Assembly (NCBI GenBank): GCA_944381435.1
Contig: CALWLD010000003.1
Coordinates: 62,001 to 126,000, forward strand
Direction of reading: 5' to 3'
Length of the DNA stretch: 64,000 bases
From: an uncultured Clostridia bacterium
GTDB taxonomy: Bacteria > Bacillota > Clostridia > Lachnospirales > CAG-274
The number at the start of each line of letters is the position of its first letter. Position 1 is the stretch's first letter. The notes below the pieces were generated by a model. The model worked only from the letters and a program-made list of their open reading frames with translations. It did no database searches and was not told where the DNA came from. A program made the translations under genes and the position numbers. Shown here piece after piece: positions 44,391-54,045 of this stretch.

Positions 44391-44455
44391 ATTATATAAT
44401 TTTTGTAAATAACTTTTTTATATTATATAATATTATATAATTTTTGTAAATAACT
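44391..44455. repeat. 24-base direct repeat upstream of adhE
   Basis: Two perfect 24-base copies at 44391-44414 and 44432-44455, each ending TTTTTGTAAATAACT. They are 41 bases apart start to start (about four helical turns), upstream of the adhE promoter. Confidence 0.8.
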
Positions 44456-44538
44456 ATAGTAATTTTGATTAAATAAGGGTATAATAAATAATATAAATTA
44501 AACATTTAAAACAAAAATAAAAAAAAGTAAAATATATA

Positions 44539-44567
44539 TTGACAAATAAATAACAATGGTATATAAT
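44539..44567 (+). promoter_or_regulatory. consensus promoter of adhE
   Basis: TTGACA at 44539-44544 and TATAAT at 44562-44567 with a 17-base spacer: a perfect sigma-A promoter, 102 bases before the adhE start. Confidence 0.85.
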
Positions 44568-44570
44568 GTA

Positions 44571-44602
44571 ATTGTTAAATAAATATCAAACAATTTAACA
44601 AT
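44571..44602. promoter_or_regulatory. Rex-like palindrome at the adhE transcription start
   Basis: A perfect 10-bp inverted repeat (ATTGTTAAAT and ATTTAACAAT, 12-base spacer) begins four bases after the -10. TTGTTAAATAAATATCAA within it resembles the Rex site TTGTTAANNNNTTAACAA, with an imperfect right half. Rex is the NADH-sensing repressor of adhE in clostridia. The position would block transcription. Confidence 0.5.
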
Positions 44603-44637
44603 ATCTATTTTTAGATATTAAAACCTATCTTTAGGTT
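44600..44637 (+). promoter_or_regulatory. two small hairpins in the adhE leader
   Basis: AATATCTA/TAGATATT and AACCTA/TAGGTT form two successive short stem-loops in the untranslated leader, about 30 bases before the ribosome binding site. They may stabilise or process the mRNA. Confidence 0.4.
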
Positions 44638-44669
44638 ATTAAATATATTATTTCTTAGGAGGAAAATTT

Positions 44670-47294
44670 ATGGCTACAAAAAAACAACCTGTAACTATCG
44701 TTAATAGTGCAGAAACTTTAAAAGCAAGAATGAACGAGCTTAAAGAAGCTCAAAAAGTATTTGCAACTTATACTCAAGAACAAGTAGATAAAATCTTTGC
44801 TGCTGCTGCTTTAGCTGCTAACAAACAAAGAATTTATCTTGCTAAAATGGCTGTTAAAGAAACTGGTATGGGTATTGTAGAAGATAAAGTTATCAAAAAC
44901 CACTATGCTTCTGAATATATCTATAACAAATATAAAAACACTAAAACTTGTGGTGTTTTAGAAGAAGATACATCTTATGGTACAAAAGTTATTGCAGAAC
45001 CTATTGGTACAATAGCTGCTGTTATCCCTACTACTAACCCTACTTCTACTGCAATTTTTAAAACATTACTTGCTTTAAAAACTAGAAACGCTATTATCAT
45101 AAGCCCTCACCCTCGTGCTAAAGGTGCTACTATTGAAGCTGCTAAAATCGTTTTAGAAGCTGCTGTTAAAGCTGGTGCTCCTGAAGGCATTATCGGTTGG
45201 ATTGATGAGCCTTCTTTAGAGCTTACAAACCAAGTTATGGCAGATGCAGATATTATCCTTGCAACAGGTGGTCCTGGTATGGTTAAAGCTGCTTATTCTT
45301 CTGGTAAACCTGCTCTTGGTGTTGGTGCTGGTAATGTTCCTGCTATCTTTGATGAAACAGCTAACGTAAAACTTGCTGTAAACTCTGTTATCCTTTCTAA
45401 AACTTTTGATAACGGTATGATTTGTGCTTCTGAGCAATCTGTTATCGTTAGCGAAAAAATCTACAAAGAAGTTAAAGATGAATTTATTGCTAGAGGTTGC
45501 CACGTTTTATCAGAAGCTGAAGTTAAAAAAGTTAAAGAAACTATCTTAATTAAAAAAGGTGATACTTGTGCATTAAATGCAGATATAGTTGGTCAACCTG
45601 CTTACAAAATTGCTGAAATGGCTGGTGTAAAAGTTCCTAAAGAAACTAAAATCTTAATAGGTGAAGTTACATCTGTTGACCCTTCTGAGCCTTTTGCTCA
45701 CGAAAAATTATCTCCAGTTTTAGCTATGTACAAATTTAAAACATTTGATGAAGCTTTACAAAAAGCTGACACATTAGTTAAAGATGGTGGTTATGGTCAT
45801 ACATCTTCTATCTTTATTGATACATTAGTAGGTAAAGAAAGATTAGAACAATTTGAACATATGATGAAAACTGGACGTATCGTTGTAAATATTCCTTCTA
45901 CTCACGGTGGTATTGGTGATTTATTCAACTTTAACGTTGCTCCTTCATTAACTCTTGGTTGCGGTACTTGGGGTGGAAACTCTGTTTCTGAAAACGTTGG
46001 TGTTAAACACTTAATCAATACTAAAGTAGTTGCTGAAAGGAGAGAAAATATGCTTTGGTTTAGAGCTCCACAAAAAGTTTACTTCAAAAAAGGTTGTTTA
46101 CCAGTTGCTCTTGATGAGCTTAAATCTGTAATGGATAAAAAGAGAGTGTTTATCGTTACTGACTCTTTCTTATTTAAATCTGGTGTAACAAAACAAATTA
46201 CTAACAGATTAGATGATATGGGTATTAAACATACTACATTCTTCGAAGTTGAGCCAGACCCAACTCTTGCTTGTGCTAAAGCTGGTGCTGAAGCTATGAG
46301 AGCTTTTGAACCTGACTGTATTATAGCTGTTGGTGGTGGTTCTGCAATGGACGCTGCTAAAATTATGTGGGTTATGTATGAACACCCAGAAGTAGACTTC
46401 TTAGATATGGCTATGAGATTTATGGATATTAGAAAACGTATCTATACATTCCCTAAAATGGGTGAAAAAGCATACTTTATTGCTATTCCAACATCTTCTG
46501 GTACTGGTTCTGAGGTTACTCCTTTTGCCGTTATCACAGATGAAACTACAGGTACTAAATATCCTTTAGCTGATTATGAATTACTTCCTAATATGGCTAT
46601 TGTTGATGCAGACTTAATGATGAGCCAACCTAAAGGCTTAACTGCTGCTTCTGGTATTGACGCTTTAACTCACGCTTTAGAAGCTTATGCTTCTCTTTTA
46701 GCTACAGACTATACTGATGGTCTTGCTCTTAAAGCACTTAAAAATATCTTTGGATATTTACCAAGAGCTTTTGAACAAGGTGAAACAGATGTTGAAGCTA
46801 GGGTTAAAATGGCAGATGCTTCTACTTTAGCTGGTATGGCTTTTGCTAACTCATTCTTAGGTATTTGCCACTCTATGGCACATAAATTAGGTAGCTACCA
46901 CCACTTACCACACGGTGTTGCTAACGCATTATTAATTACAGAAGTTATGAAATTTAATGCTTCTGAAGCTCCTACAAAAATGGGTACTTTTGCTCAATAT
47001 GAATATCCTAAAGCTATCGAAAGATATGCAGAAGTTGCTGATTTCTTAGGTATTAAAGGTAACTCTAACAAAGAAAAATTTGATAACCTTGTTAAAGCTA
47101 TTGAAGAATTAAAAGCTAAAGTTGGTATCAAAAAATGCATCAAAGATTACAACGTTGATGAAAAAGTGTTCTTAGAAACTTTAGATCAAATGGTTGAAGA
47201 TTCTTTCGATGACCAATGTACAGGTGCTAACCCAAGATATCCTCTTATGAGCGAAATGAAAGAAATGTTCTTAAAAGTTTACTATGGTAAATAA
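44670..47294 (+). CDS. adhE: bifunctional acetaldehyde-CoA/alcohol dehydrogenase AdhE
   Basis: An 874-residue fusion that reduces acetyl-CoA to acetaldehyde and then ethanol, regenerating NAD+. The N-terminal aldehyde dehydrogenase half has the catalytic Cys252 in FDNGMICASEQ. The C-terminal iron-dependent alcohol dehydrogenase half has GGGSAMDAAK for NADH and HSMAHKLGSYHHLPHG for iron. Length is typical of the spirosome-forming enzyme. AGGAGG precedes the ATG. Codons such as GCT, GGT and AAA dominate, consistent with high expression. A Rex-like palindrome lies at its promoter. Confidence 0.98.
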   Translation: MATKKQPVTIVNSAETLKARMNELKEAQKVFATYTQEQVDKIFAAAALAANKQRIYLAKMAVKETGMGIVEDKVIKNHYASEYIYNKYKNTKTCGVLEEDTSYGTKVIAEPIGTIAAVIPTTNPTSTAIFKTLLALKTRNAIIISPHPRAKGATIEAAKIVLEAAVKAGAPEGIIGWIDEPSLELTNQVMADADIILATGGPGMVKAAYSSGKPALGVGAGNVPAIFDETANVKLAVNSVILSKTFDNGMICASEQSVIVSEKIYKEVKDEFIARGCHVLSEAEVKKVKETILIKKGDTCALNADIVGQPAYKIAEMAGVKVPKETKILIGEVTSVDPSEPFAHEKLSPVLAMYKFKTFDEALQKADTLVKDGGYGHTSSIFIDTLVGKERLEQFEHMMKTGRIVVNIPSTHGGIGDLFNFNVAPSLTLGCGTWGGNSVSENVGVKHLINTKVVAERRENMLWFRAPQKVYFKKGCLPVALDELKSVMDKKRVFIVTDSFLFKSGVTKQITNRLDDMGIKHTTFFEVEPDPTLACAKAGAEAMRAFEPDCIIAVGGGSAMDAAKIMWVMYEHPEVDFLDMAMRFMDIRKRIYTFPKMGEKAYFIAIPTSSGTGSEVTPFAVITDETTGTKYPLADYELLPNMAIVDADLMMSQPKGLTAASGIDALTHALEAYASLLATDYTDGLALKALKNIFGYLPRAFEQGETDVEARVKMADASTLAGMAFANSFLGICHSMAHKLGSYHHLPHGVANALLITEVMKFNASEAPTKMGTFAQYEYPKAIERYAEVADFLGIKGNSNKEKFDNLVKAIEELKAKVGIKKCIKDYNVDEKVFLETLDQMVEDSFDDQCTGANPRYPLMSEMKEMFLKVYYGK

Positions 47295-47310
47295 TTGACT
47301 TAATATATAA

Positions 47311-47344
47311 AATAAAAGAGAAGATTTATATCTTCTCTTTTATT
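47311..47344 (+). terminator. terminator of adhE
   Basis: A 15-bp perfect stem (47311-47325 with 47330-47344) with a four-base loop, ending in a T-rich arm. Confidence 0.88.
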
Positions 47345-47415
47345 TCATATATAGTAAATTTATAATGCTATATTAATATAAATATTTAAATTAAATATAT
47401 CAAAGGAGGTTATTT

Positions 47416-47886
47416 ATGAATATATCTTTTAAAATTCCTGAATTTGATCAACTTATGTTTCGTCAATATTTAATGTCTGATGAAAATACTATGTTATATA
47501 ACAAAAAATATGGTGGTACAATACCATTTCCTAAAGAAAATTGGGAACCTTGGTATAAACGTTGGATTTTAGATAATTCAAATGATTGTTATTATAGATA
47601 TATATTTGATGAAGATATTAATAAATTTATAGGAGAAGTTTATTATTATAAAGATAAGAATGAAAATTGTTATAATTGTGGTATAATAATTTTATATGAA
47701 TATAGAAATAAAGGTTATGGCAAAAAAGCATTAAGTATGCTTTGTAACGTTGCAAAACAAAATGGTATAGTTTCTTTGTTTGATAGCATTGGTTTAAATA
47801 ACCCTTCTTTACATATGTTCTTAAAATTTGGATTTAAAATATGTTATCAAAATGACGAATTTATAAGAGTAAAACTTAACCTATAA
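47416..47886 (+). CDS. GNAT family N-acetyltransferase
   Basis: A 156-residue acetyltransferase of the GNAT type. The acetyl-CoA loop YRNKGYGKKAL lies near residue 95 and NNPSLHMFLKFGFKI near residue 130. N-terminal aromatic residues (WEPWYKRW) suggest a specific small-molecule or peptide substrate, which I cannot name. AAAGGAGG precedes the ATG. It is monocistronic. Confidence 0.82.
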   Translation: MNISFKIPEFDQLMFRQYLMSDENTMLYNKKYGGTIPFPKENWEPWYKRWILDNSNDCYYRYIFDEDINKFIGEVYYYKDKNENCYNCGIIILYEYRNKGYGKKALSMLCNVAKQNGIVSLFDSIGLNNPSLHMFLKFGFKICYQNDEFIRVKLNL

Positions 47887-47979
47887 TTTTCATATATTAA
47901 CAAAAATTAACCATCATAAAATAAATTTTAATATTTTATGCTTTAGCTAATTTTTATTATATAATATTTAATTATAAAC

Positions 47980-48024
47980 ACTCTAAATAATATTTAAAAT
48001 TTAATTGTAAATATTATTTAGAGT
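47980..48024. repeat. 16-bp perfect inverted repeat
   Basis: Arms 47980-47995 and 48009-48024 (ACTCTAAATAATATTT and its complement) with a 13-base spacer, about 95 bases after the acetyltransferase stop. No T-run follows, so a terminator role is doubtful. Confidence 0.7.
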
Positions 48025-48416
48025 ATTATCATATACTTTATATATAATTATTAAGTTTCCCTATATTTTAAATTCTCCTTATCCTTTAACTTTATATATA
48101 AATTAAATATAACTAATTTTTTACTATTTAAGTTCTCTATAAATTATCTTATACCATCTTTAATTCTATTCCTTTAATATTTTTATTTTTATATATTATT
48201 CTTTATTTGTACCCTATATATTTTACCATTTTTTATGTCATAATTTAATAAATATTTATAATATAACTAAAACTATTCATTCCTCTTGTCAAAAAAATTA
48301 TTATATTTTATTTTATTTTTTAAATCAATTTTGTTCTATCATTATAAAGTTTTTGCTTTTCTTAAAAGTTTATCTAATTTAACATATTAATACTTATTCA
48401 CAATTAATATACAAAA

Positions 48417-48457
48417 AGGCTATAGATAAATCTATAGCCTAAAGCACAAATGTGCTT
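48417..48457 (-). terminator. tufA terminator with adjacent second hairpin
   Basis: AGGCTATAGA pairs with TCTATAGCCT around a TAAA/TTTA loop, followed by TTTTTG on the minus strand. A second small hairpin (AAGCACA/TGTGCTT, 48442-48457) lies between it and the tufA stop. Confidence 0.82.
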
Positions 48458-48471
48458 ATTAAACATTATAA

Positions 48472-49659
48472 TTATTCGATAATAGAAACAACCGCACCAG
48501 AACCTACTGTTCTACCACCTTCACGGATAGCAAAACGTAAACCTTCTTCCATAGCGATTGGAGAGATAAGTTCGATAGTCATTTCGATGTTATCGCCAGG
48601 CATACACATTTCTGTACCTTCTGGAAGGTTGATAACACCTGTAACGTCTGTAGTTCTGAAGTAGAACTGTGGTCTATAGTTGTTGAAGAATGGTTTATGA
48701 CGGCCACCTTCATCAGCTTTTAATACGTAAACTTGAGCAGTAAATTTAGTGTGAGGAGTGATTGAACCTGGTTTACATAATACTTGACCTCTTTCAATCT
48801 CATCTCTTTGAACACCACGAAGAAGAGCACCGATGTTATCACCAGCTTCTGCAGTGTCAAGAAGTTTACGGAACATTTCGATACCAGTAACAACTACTTT
48901 ACGAGATTCTTCAGTAAGACCAACGATTTCAACCTCGTCAGAAACGTTAAGAGTACCTCTTTCTACTCTACCAGTAGCAACAGTACCACGACCTGTAATA
49001 GAGAATACGTCTTCTACAGGCATAAGGAATGGTTTATCAGAATCTCTTTCTGGGTTAGGGATATATTCATCAATAACTTCGAATAATTTAATGATGCAAT
49101 CGCCCCATTTGCCAGATGTATCTTGAAGAGCTTGGTAAGCAGAACCTCTGATAACTGGAGAATCTTCGAAACCTTGCTCAGCTAAAAGGTCTGTGATTTC
49201 CATTTCAACTAATTCTAATAATTCTTCGTCATCAACCATATCGCATTTGTTCATAAATACAACGATTTTAGGAACACCTACTTGGCGAGAAAGAAGGATA
49301 TGCTCTCTAGTTTGAGCCATAGGACCATCTGTAGCAGCAACAACAAGGATAGCACCGTCCATTTGAGCAGCACCAGTGATCATGTTTTTAACGTAGTCAG
49401 CGTGTCCTGGACAGTCAACGTGAGCGTAGTGTCTGTTAGGAGTTTCATATTCTACGTGAGTAGTAGAGATAGTGATACCTCTTTCTTTTTCTTCTGGAGC
49501 TTTGTCGATTTTATCGAAATCAACAGCACTACCTAATTGATATCTATCTGCTAAAGTTTTAGTGATAGCAGCAGTTAAAGTAGTTTTACCGTGGTCAACG
49601 TGACCGATAGTACCGATATTAACGTGTGGTTTATTTCTTTCAAATTTTGCCTTAGCCAT
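48472..49659 (-). CDS. tuf: elongation factor Tu
   Basis: A 395-residue EF-Tu, the GTPase that brings aminoacyl-tRNA to the ribosome. P-loop GHVDHGKT is at residues 19-26, DCPGHADY and [10 protein letters not shown] follow, and the C-terminal beta barrels ([22 protein letters not shown]) are intact. AAGGAGG precedes the ATG. It is separated from fusA by 253 bases and has its own strong promoter. Confidence 0.99.
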   Translation of the reverse strand: MAKAKFERNKPHVNIGTIGHVDHGKTTLTAAITKTLADRYQLGSAVDFDKIDKAPEEKERGITISTTHVEYETPNRHYAHVDCPGHADYVKNMITGAAQMDGAILVVAATDGPMAQTREHILLSRQVGVPKIVVFMNKCDMVDDEELLELVEMEITDLLAEQGFEDSPVIRGSAYQALQDTSGKWGDCIIKLFEVIDEYIPNPERDSDKPFLMPVEDVFSITGRGTVATGRVERGTLNVSDEVEIVGLTEESRKVVVTGIEMFRKLLDTAEAGDNIGALLRGVQRDEIERGQVLCKPGSITPHTKFTAQVYVLKADEGGRHKPFFNNYRPQFYFRTTDVTGVINLPEGTEMCMPGDNIEMTIELISPIAMEEGLRFAIREGGRTVGSGAVVSIIE

Positions 49660-49710
49660 TGAAAATTTCCTCCTTAAATAGAAAATATAAATTTATAATG
49701 TTTATAATTT

Positions 49711-49739
49711 ATTATAGTAAATATTTGCAAAAAATGCAA
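49711..49739 (-). promoter_or_regulatory. tufA promoter
   Basis: TTGCAT (49734-49739) and TATAAT (49711-49716) on the minus strand with a 17-base spacer, 52 bases before the start codon. It allows tufA to be expressed independently of rpsL-rpsG-fusA. Confidence 0.8.
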
Positions 49740-49777
49740 GCACTATTTGTATTTTCTGCAAACATTTTTATTTATTA

Positions 49778-49818
49778 TACTCAAAATTTTGAATATAAAA
49801 TATCCAAAATTTTGAGTA
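49778..49818. repeat. 14-bp inverted repeat between fusA and tufA
   Basis: TACTCAAAATTTTG and its complement, with a 13-base spacer, 39 bases upstream of the tufA -35. It may be a terminator or processing site for the str transcript, or an operator; there is no long T-run. Confidence 0.65.
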
Positions 49819-49912
49819 ACATTAAGCTATAATTTAGCTATTTAAAGCTAAAAAACAACTAAAATTAAATTTATAATATAAAAAATTATAATTATTTATG
49901 TTATTATAAAGA

Positions 49913-52021
49913 TTATTCTTGAGTTCTACCAGCAGCAACTTTTTCTTGAATGCTTTTTGGAACTGCTTCATAGTGATGTACTTCCATAGTGTAAGTACCA
50001 CGACCTTGTGTTTTAGAACGAAGGTCAGTAGAGTAACCAAACATTTCTGCAAGAGGTACAAAGCCGTGAACAACTTGCATACCGTTTAATGGTTCCATAC
50101 CTTCAATTCTACCACGACGGCTATTCATATCACCAATAACCTCGCCTGTGTAATCTTCAGGTACAGTAACGTCTACTTTCATAATAGGTTCAAGTAAAGC
50201 AGGGTCAGATTTTTTCATAGCATCTTTAAATGCCATAGAACCTGCAATTTTAAATGCCATCTCAGAAGAGTCAACCTCGTGGTAAGAACCATCATAACAT
50301 ACAGCTCTTAAACCAACAACAGGGTAACCACCGATAATACCAGATTGCATAGCCTCTTGGATACCTTTATCAACAGCTGGTATATATTCTTTAGGTATAG
50401 CACCACCAACGATTTCGTTAACGAATTCGTAAGTTTTACCTTCGTTAGCATCCATAACCTCAAATCTGATTTTACAGTGACCATATTGACCTTTACCACC
50501 AGATTGTCTTGCATATTTGCTTTCAACGTCAACATCTTTTCTAAATGCTTCACGATAAGCAACTTGAGGAGCACCAACGTTAGCTTCAACTTTAAACTCT
50601 CTTAAAAGACGGTCTACGATGATTTCAAGGTGAAGCTCACCCATACCAGCGATGATAGTATCGCCTGTTTCTTGGTTAGTGTAAGTTTTAAATGTTGGGT
50701 CTTCTTCTGCAAGTTTAGCAAGAGCGATACCCATTTTATCTCTACCTTCTTTAGTTTTAGGCTCGATAGCAACAGATATAACAGGCTCTGGGAAGTTCAT
50801 AGATTCAAGGATAACTTCGTGGTTTTCATCACAAAGAGTATCACCAGTAGTAGTAAGTTTTAAACCTACTGCTGCTGCAATATCACCAGCATAAACTTTA
50901 TCTATTTCTTCACGAGAGTTTGCGTGCATTTGAAGAATACGTCCAATACGTTCTTTTTTACCTTTAACAGAGTTATAAACGTAAGAACCAGATTCTAATA
51001 CACCAGAGTAAACCCTAAAGAAAGCAAGCTTACCAACAAATGGGTCATTCATAATTTTGAATGCTAAAGCTGCAAAAGGCTCATCATCAGAAGAAATTCT
51101 TTCAATTTCGTTTTCTTCATCACCTGGGATATGACCTTTGATAGCAGGTATATCAGTAGGAGCTGGCATATATTCTAATACACCATCAAGAAGTTTTTGA
51201 ACCCCTTTATTTCTGTAAGCAGAACCACAGAAAACAGGAACAGCTTTACAAGCTATACAAGCTTCACGAAGACCTTTTTTAAGCTCTTCCATAGTGAAAG
51301 CTTCTTCGCCCTCTTCAAAATATTTATCCATAAGCTCATCTGATGTTTCTGCAATAGATTCAATCATTTGAGTTCTGTATTCGTTAGCTTTGTCAAGCAT
51401 ATCTGCAGGGATATCTTCTACAGAAATGTCTGTACCTTGTTTATCTTTGTAGATGTAAGCTTTCATTTCCATAAGGTCAATGATACCTACAAAGTCATCT
51501 TCTGCACCAATAGGAAGTTGCACAGGAACAGCATTAGCTTTAAGTCTGTCTTTAATCATAGAAACAACGTTGTAGAAGTCTGCACCCATAATGTCCATTT
51601 TGTTTACAAAAGCCATACGAGGTACGTTGTATCTATCTGCTTGTCTCCAAACAGTTTCAGATTGTGGCTCAACCCCACCTTTAGCACAGAATACACCAAC
51701 AGAACCATCAAGAACACGAAGAGAACGTTCAACCTCAACTGTAAAGTCAACGTGTCCTGGTGTATCTATAATGTTGATACGATGCATAGGACCATTACCA
51801 ATGCTCCATTTAGTAGTTGTAGCAGCAGAAGTAATAGTGATACCTCTTTCTTGTTCTTGTTCCATCCAGTCCATAGTGGCAGTACCTTCGTGAGTATCAC
51901 CTATTTTATAGTTACGACCAGTATAGAATAAGATACGCTCAGTAAGAGTAGTTTTACCAGCATCAATGTGAGCCATAATACCAATATTTCTTGTTAATTC
52001 AAGCGGGCATGCTCTAGACAC
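49913..52021 (-). CDS. fusA: elongation factor G
   Basis: A 702-residue EF-G, the translocation GTPase. P-loop AHIDAGKT is at residues 17-24, with DTPGHVDF and [10 protein letters not shown] as further GTPase motifs. The C-terminal domain has [17 protein letters not shown]. The GTG start follows GGAGGAATAA. It follows rpsG by 108 bases. Confidence 0.98.
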   Translation of the reverse strand: MSRACPLELTRNIGIMAHIDAGKTTLTERILFYTGRNYKIGDTHEGTATMDWMEQEQERGITITSAATTTKWSIGNGPMHRINIIDTPGHVDFTVEVERSLRVLDGSVGVFCAKGGVEPQSETVWRQADRYNVPRMAFVNKMDIMGADFYNVVSMIKDRLKANAVPVQLPIGAEDDFVGIIDLMEMKAYIYKDKQGTDISVEDIPADMLDKANEYRTQMIESIAETSDELMDKYFEEGEEAFTMEELKKGLREACIACKAVPVFCGSAYRNKGVQKLLDGVLEYMPAPTDIPAIKGHIPGDEENEIERISSDDEPFAALAFKIMNDPFVGKLAFFRVYSGVLESGSYVYNSVKGKKERIGRILQMHANSREEIDKVYAGDIAAAVGLKLTTTGDTLCDENHEVILESMNFPEPVISVAIEPKTKEGRDKMGIALAKLAEEDPTFKTYTNQETGDTIIAGMGELHLEIIVDRLLREFKVEANVGAPQVAYREAFRKDVDVESKYARQSGGKGQYGHCKIRFEVMDANEGKTYEFVNEIVGGAIPKEYIPAVDKGIQEAMQSGIIGGYPVVGLRAVCYDGSYHEVDSSEMAFKIAGSMAFKDAMKKSDPALLEPIMKVDVTVPEDYTGEVIGDMNSRRGRIEGMEPLNGMQVVHGFVPLAEMFGYSTDLRSKTQGRGTYTMEVHHYEAVPKSIQEKVAAGRTQE

Positions 52022-52129
52022 ACTTATTCCTCCTTTTTTTAAATTTTATATATATAAAATTTACGAATTTTTATTTTAATTAATATGTTTTTCACAAAAA
52101 AACTATATATCTTTTTGTATAAGAAACTA

Positions 52130-52600
52130 TTACCATTTATAATGAGAGAAAGCTTTGTTAGCTTCTGCCATTTTATGAGTTTCTTCTTTTTTCTTAATAG
52201 CACCACCAGTGTTATTGATAGCGTCCATTATTTCACCTGCAAGACGAGCTTCCATAGTTTTTTCGCCTCTTTTTCTACTATACATAGTTAACCAACGAAG
52301 ACCTAAAGTTTGTCTTCTTTCTGGTCTAATTTCGATAGGTACTTGATAAGTAGCACCACCTACACGGCGAGCTTTAACCTCAAGAACAGGCATAATATTG
52401 TTAAGAGCTTGCTCAAAACCTTCTAAACCAGGGTTACCTGTTTTTTCTTCAACTATAGCAAATGCACCATAAACTATTTTTTGAGCAATACCTTTTTTAC
52501 CATCAAGCATAATAGAATTTATAAGTTTAGTAACTACTTTACTTTTATACATTGGATCTGGTAGTACTTCTCTTTTCGAAACATGACCTTTACGTGGCAC
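52130..52600 (-). CDS. rpsG: 30S ribosomal protein S7
   Basis: A 156-residue S7, the 16S rRNA 3'-domain assembly protein. [15 protein letters not shown] at the start, [23 protein letters not shown] and the C-terminal AFSHYKW are standard. The start is the GTG at 52600, after AAGGAGGG; an ATG seven codons earlier lies upstream of that site. A structured 166-base spacer separates it from rpsL. Confidence 0.97.
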   Translation of the reverse strand: MPRKGHVSKREVLPDPMYKSKVVTKLINSIMLDGKKGIAQKIVYGAFAIVEEKTGNPGLEGFEQALNNIMPVLEVKARRVGGATYQVPIEIRPERRQTLGLRWLTMYSRKRGEKTMEARLAGEIMDAINNTGGAIKKKEETHKMAEANKAFSHYKW

Positions 52601-52665
52601 GATTCTTCCCTCCTTAATCAAATATATTAATTCAACGGTACTTGACGCTTATAAAACGCCATTTC

Positions 52666-52717
52666 ATGCCTATGCACAACCAAATACCATAAACAGAGTA
52701 TTTAAAGTACACGGCAT
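52666..52717 (-). ncRNA. long hairpin in the rpsL-rpsG intercistronic mRNA
   Basis: On the mRNA, AUGCC/GGCAU, then GUGUAC/GUGCAU (two wobbles), then AAAUAC/GUAUUU pair as one 52-base hairpin with a bulged A and a ten-base loop. It is markedly more GC-rich than other spacers here and has no T-run. In E. coli the S12-S7 spacer is the site where S7 represses the str operon, so an analogous cis-regulatory role is plausible. Confidence 0.5.
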
Positions 52718-52766
52718 TTTAAAATTTTTAAAATACTTGCTAAAAATAAATTTTGTTAAATTAAAA

Positions 52767-53186
52767 TTATTTTTTAGCTTTAGCTTTTTTAGCACCATAT
52801 TTAGAACGAGCTTGCTTTCTATCAGCAACCCCTGCAGTATCAAGAGTACCTCTGATGATGTGATAACGAACACCAGGTACGTCTTTTACTCTACCACCTC
52901 TAATAAGAACAACGCTATGCTCTTGTAAGTTGTGTCCCTCACCTGGAATGTAAGCTGTAACCTCTATACCGTTAGAAAGTCTAACCCTAGCGATTTTTCT
53001 AAGAGCTGAGTTAGGTTTTTTAGGTGTAGCTGTTTTAACAGATGTACAAACTCCTCTTTTTTGTGGAGAACTCATGTTAGTTTGCTTTTTTCTAAGAGAG
53101 TTTAACCCTTTTTGTAAAGCAGGAGCAGTAGATTTTTCAATTTTTGTTTGTCTACCTTTTCTAACTAACTGATTAAATGTTGGCAT
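52767..53186 (-). CDS. rpsL: 30S ribosomal protein S12
   Basis: A 139-residue S12, part of the decoding centre. [26 protein letters not shown] and [28 protein letters not shown] are intact, with the unmodified lysines at the classic streptomycin-resistance positions. GGGAGGTG precedes the chosen ATG at 53186; 22 upstream in-frame residues are not conserved. It is the first gene of the str operon here. Confidence 0.98.
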   Translation of the reverse strand: MPTFNQLVRKGRQTKIEKSTAPALQKGLNSLRKKQTNMSSPQKRGVCTSVKTATPKKPNSALRKIARVRLSNGIEVTAYIPGEGHNLQEHSVVLIRGGRVKDVPGVRYHIIRGTLDTAGVADRKQARSKYGAKKAKAKK

Positions 53187-53219
53187 TAATTGCACCTCCC
53201 TGTAAAATTTAAATACTTC

Positions 53220-53287
53220 TGTGTTGTAAGTAGTTAATATACATAAACACACTATTAAATTTTATCACTAACTTAAATAAAAGTCAA
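53220..53287 (-). promoter_or_regulatory. str operon promoter and leader hairpin
   Basis: TTGACT (53282-53287) and TAAAAT (53259-53264) with a 17-base spacer drive rpsL. The leader then contains TGTGTT/AACACA with a smaller inner GTA/TAC pairing (53220-53251), a weak stem-loop of unknown role. Confidence 0.7.
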
Positions 53288-53369
53288 TATTTTACTTTGC
53301 TTTTTTTTAAGTTTTTTAATAATATTATTGATTGTTTGCATTTTTTGTATATATATTATATATTTTGTT

Positions 53370-53459
53370 GAAATATAGGTTATTTTTTTATTATTTTTTT
53401 ATATTTTTAAAATATTTTTTTATATTTTATTAGACAATATACTTATAATGTGTTATAAT
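53370..53459 (+). promoter_or_regulatory. rubrerythrin promoter with phased T-tracts
   Basis: TAGACA (53431-53436) and TATAAT (53454-53459) with a 17-base spacer. Immediately upstream are T-tracts centred near 53386, 53397, 53406, 53418 and 53427, about one per helical turn, as in bent DNA or UP elements. TTATAATGTGTTATAA overlaps the -10 but does not match the PerR box spacing. Confidence 0.6.
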
Positions 53460-53504
53460 AAGATATAATATATTAAATATATTTATATAAAGGAGGATTT
53501 ACTT

Positions 53505-54041
53505 ATGAATTTAAAAGGTACTAAAACAGAAAAAAATTTATTAGAAGCTTTCGCTGGTGAATCTATGGCTAGAAATAAATACACTTATTATGCTAGTAAA
53601 GCTAAAAAAGAAGGCTATGAGCAAATAGCTAATTTATTCCTAGAAACTGCTAACAATGAAAAGGAACATGCAAAAATTTGGTTTAAGCTTTTACACGACG
53701 GTATGCCTGATACTATCACAAACCTTAAAGATGCTGCTAACGGTGAAAACTATGAATGGACTGATATGTATAGTCAAATGGCTAAAGATGCTAGAGAAGA
53801 AGGTTTCGACCATATTGCTGAACTTTTTGAAGGTGTAGCAAAAATAGAAAAAGAACACGAAGAAAGATATCTTGCTTTATTAAAAAATATGGAAGAAAAT
53901 AAAGTTTTTGCAAAAGATGAAGAAGTTGTATGGCAATGTGCTAATTGCGGTCATATCCATACAGGCAAAGAAGCCCCTAAAGGTTGTCCTGTATGTGCAC
54001 ACCCTCAAGCATATTTCCAAATTTTAGCTAAAAATTACTAA
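53505..54041 (+). CDS. rubrerythrin
   Basis: A 178-residue rubrerythrin, an NADH-linked peroxidase that protects anaerobes from hydrogen peroxide. The ferritin-like di-iron domain has GESMARNKY with Glu19 and two further EKEH helices. The C-terminal rubredoxin domain binds iron through Cys145, Cys148, Cys161 and Cys164. AAAGGAGG precedes the ATG. It is monocistronic between a strong promoter and a terminator. Confidence 0.96.
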   Translation: MNLKGTKTEKNLLEAFAGESMARNKYTYYASKAKKEGYEQIANLFLETANNEKEHAKIWFKLLHDGMPDTITNLKDAANGENYEWTDMYSQMAKDAREEGFDHIAELFEGVAKIEKEHEERYLALLKNMEENKVFAKDEEVVWQCANCGHIHTGKEAPKGCPVCAHPQAYFQILAKNY

Positions 54042-54045
54042 TACT

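Larger units (their letters stand above)
47887..48471. other. 585-base AT-rich intergenic region without genes
   Basis: I see no coding region. It contains a 16-bp perfect inverted repeat (47980-48024) soon after the acetyltransferase gene and, at its right end, the tufA terminator. The stretch 48030-48400 is almost pure A/T with no visible motif. Confidence 0.65.

Noticed and set aside
49834-50073. 79-residue minus-strand frame overlapping the fusA end
   Set aside because: Lies in another frame of fusA and its 3' spacer, Leu/Lys-rich, with no ribosome binding site.
48784-51931. Several plus- and minus-strand frames of 60-187 residues within tuf and fusA
   Set aside because: Alternative-frame shadows caused by the codon use of highly expressed genes; EF-Tu and EF-G occupy the same DNA.
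53445-53462. PerR box over the rubrerythrin -10
   Set aside because: TTATAATGTGTTATAA is one base longer than the PerR consensus arrangement and overlaps an ordinary TATAAT, so chance is likely.
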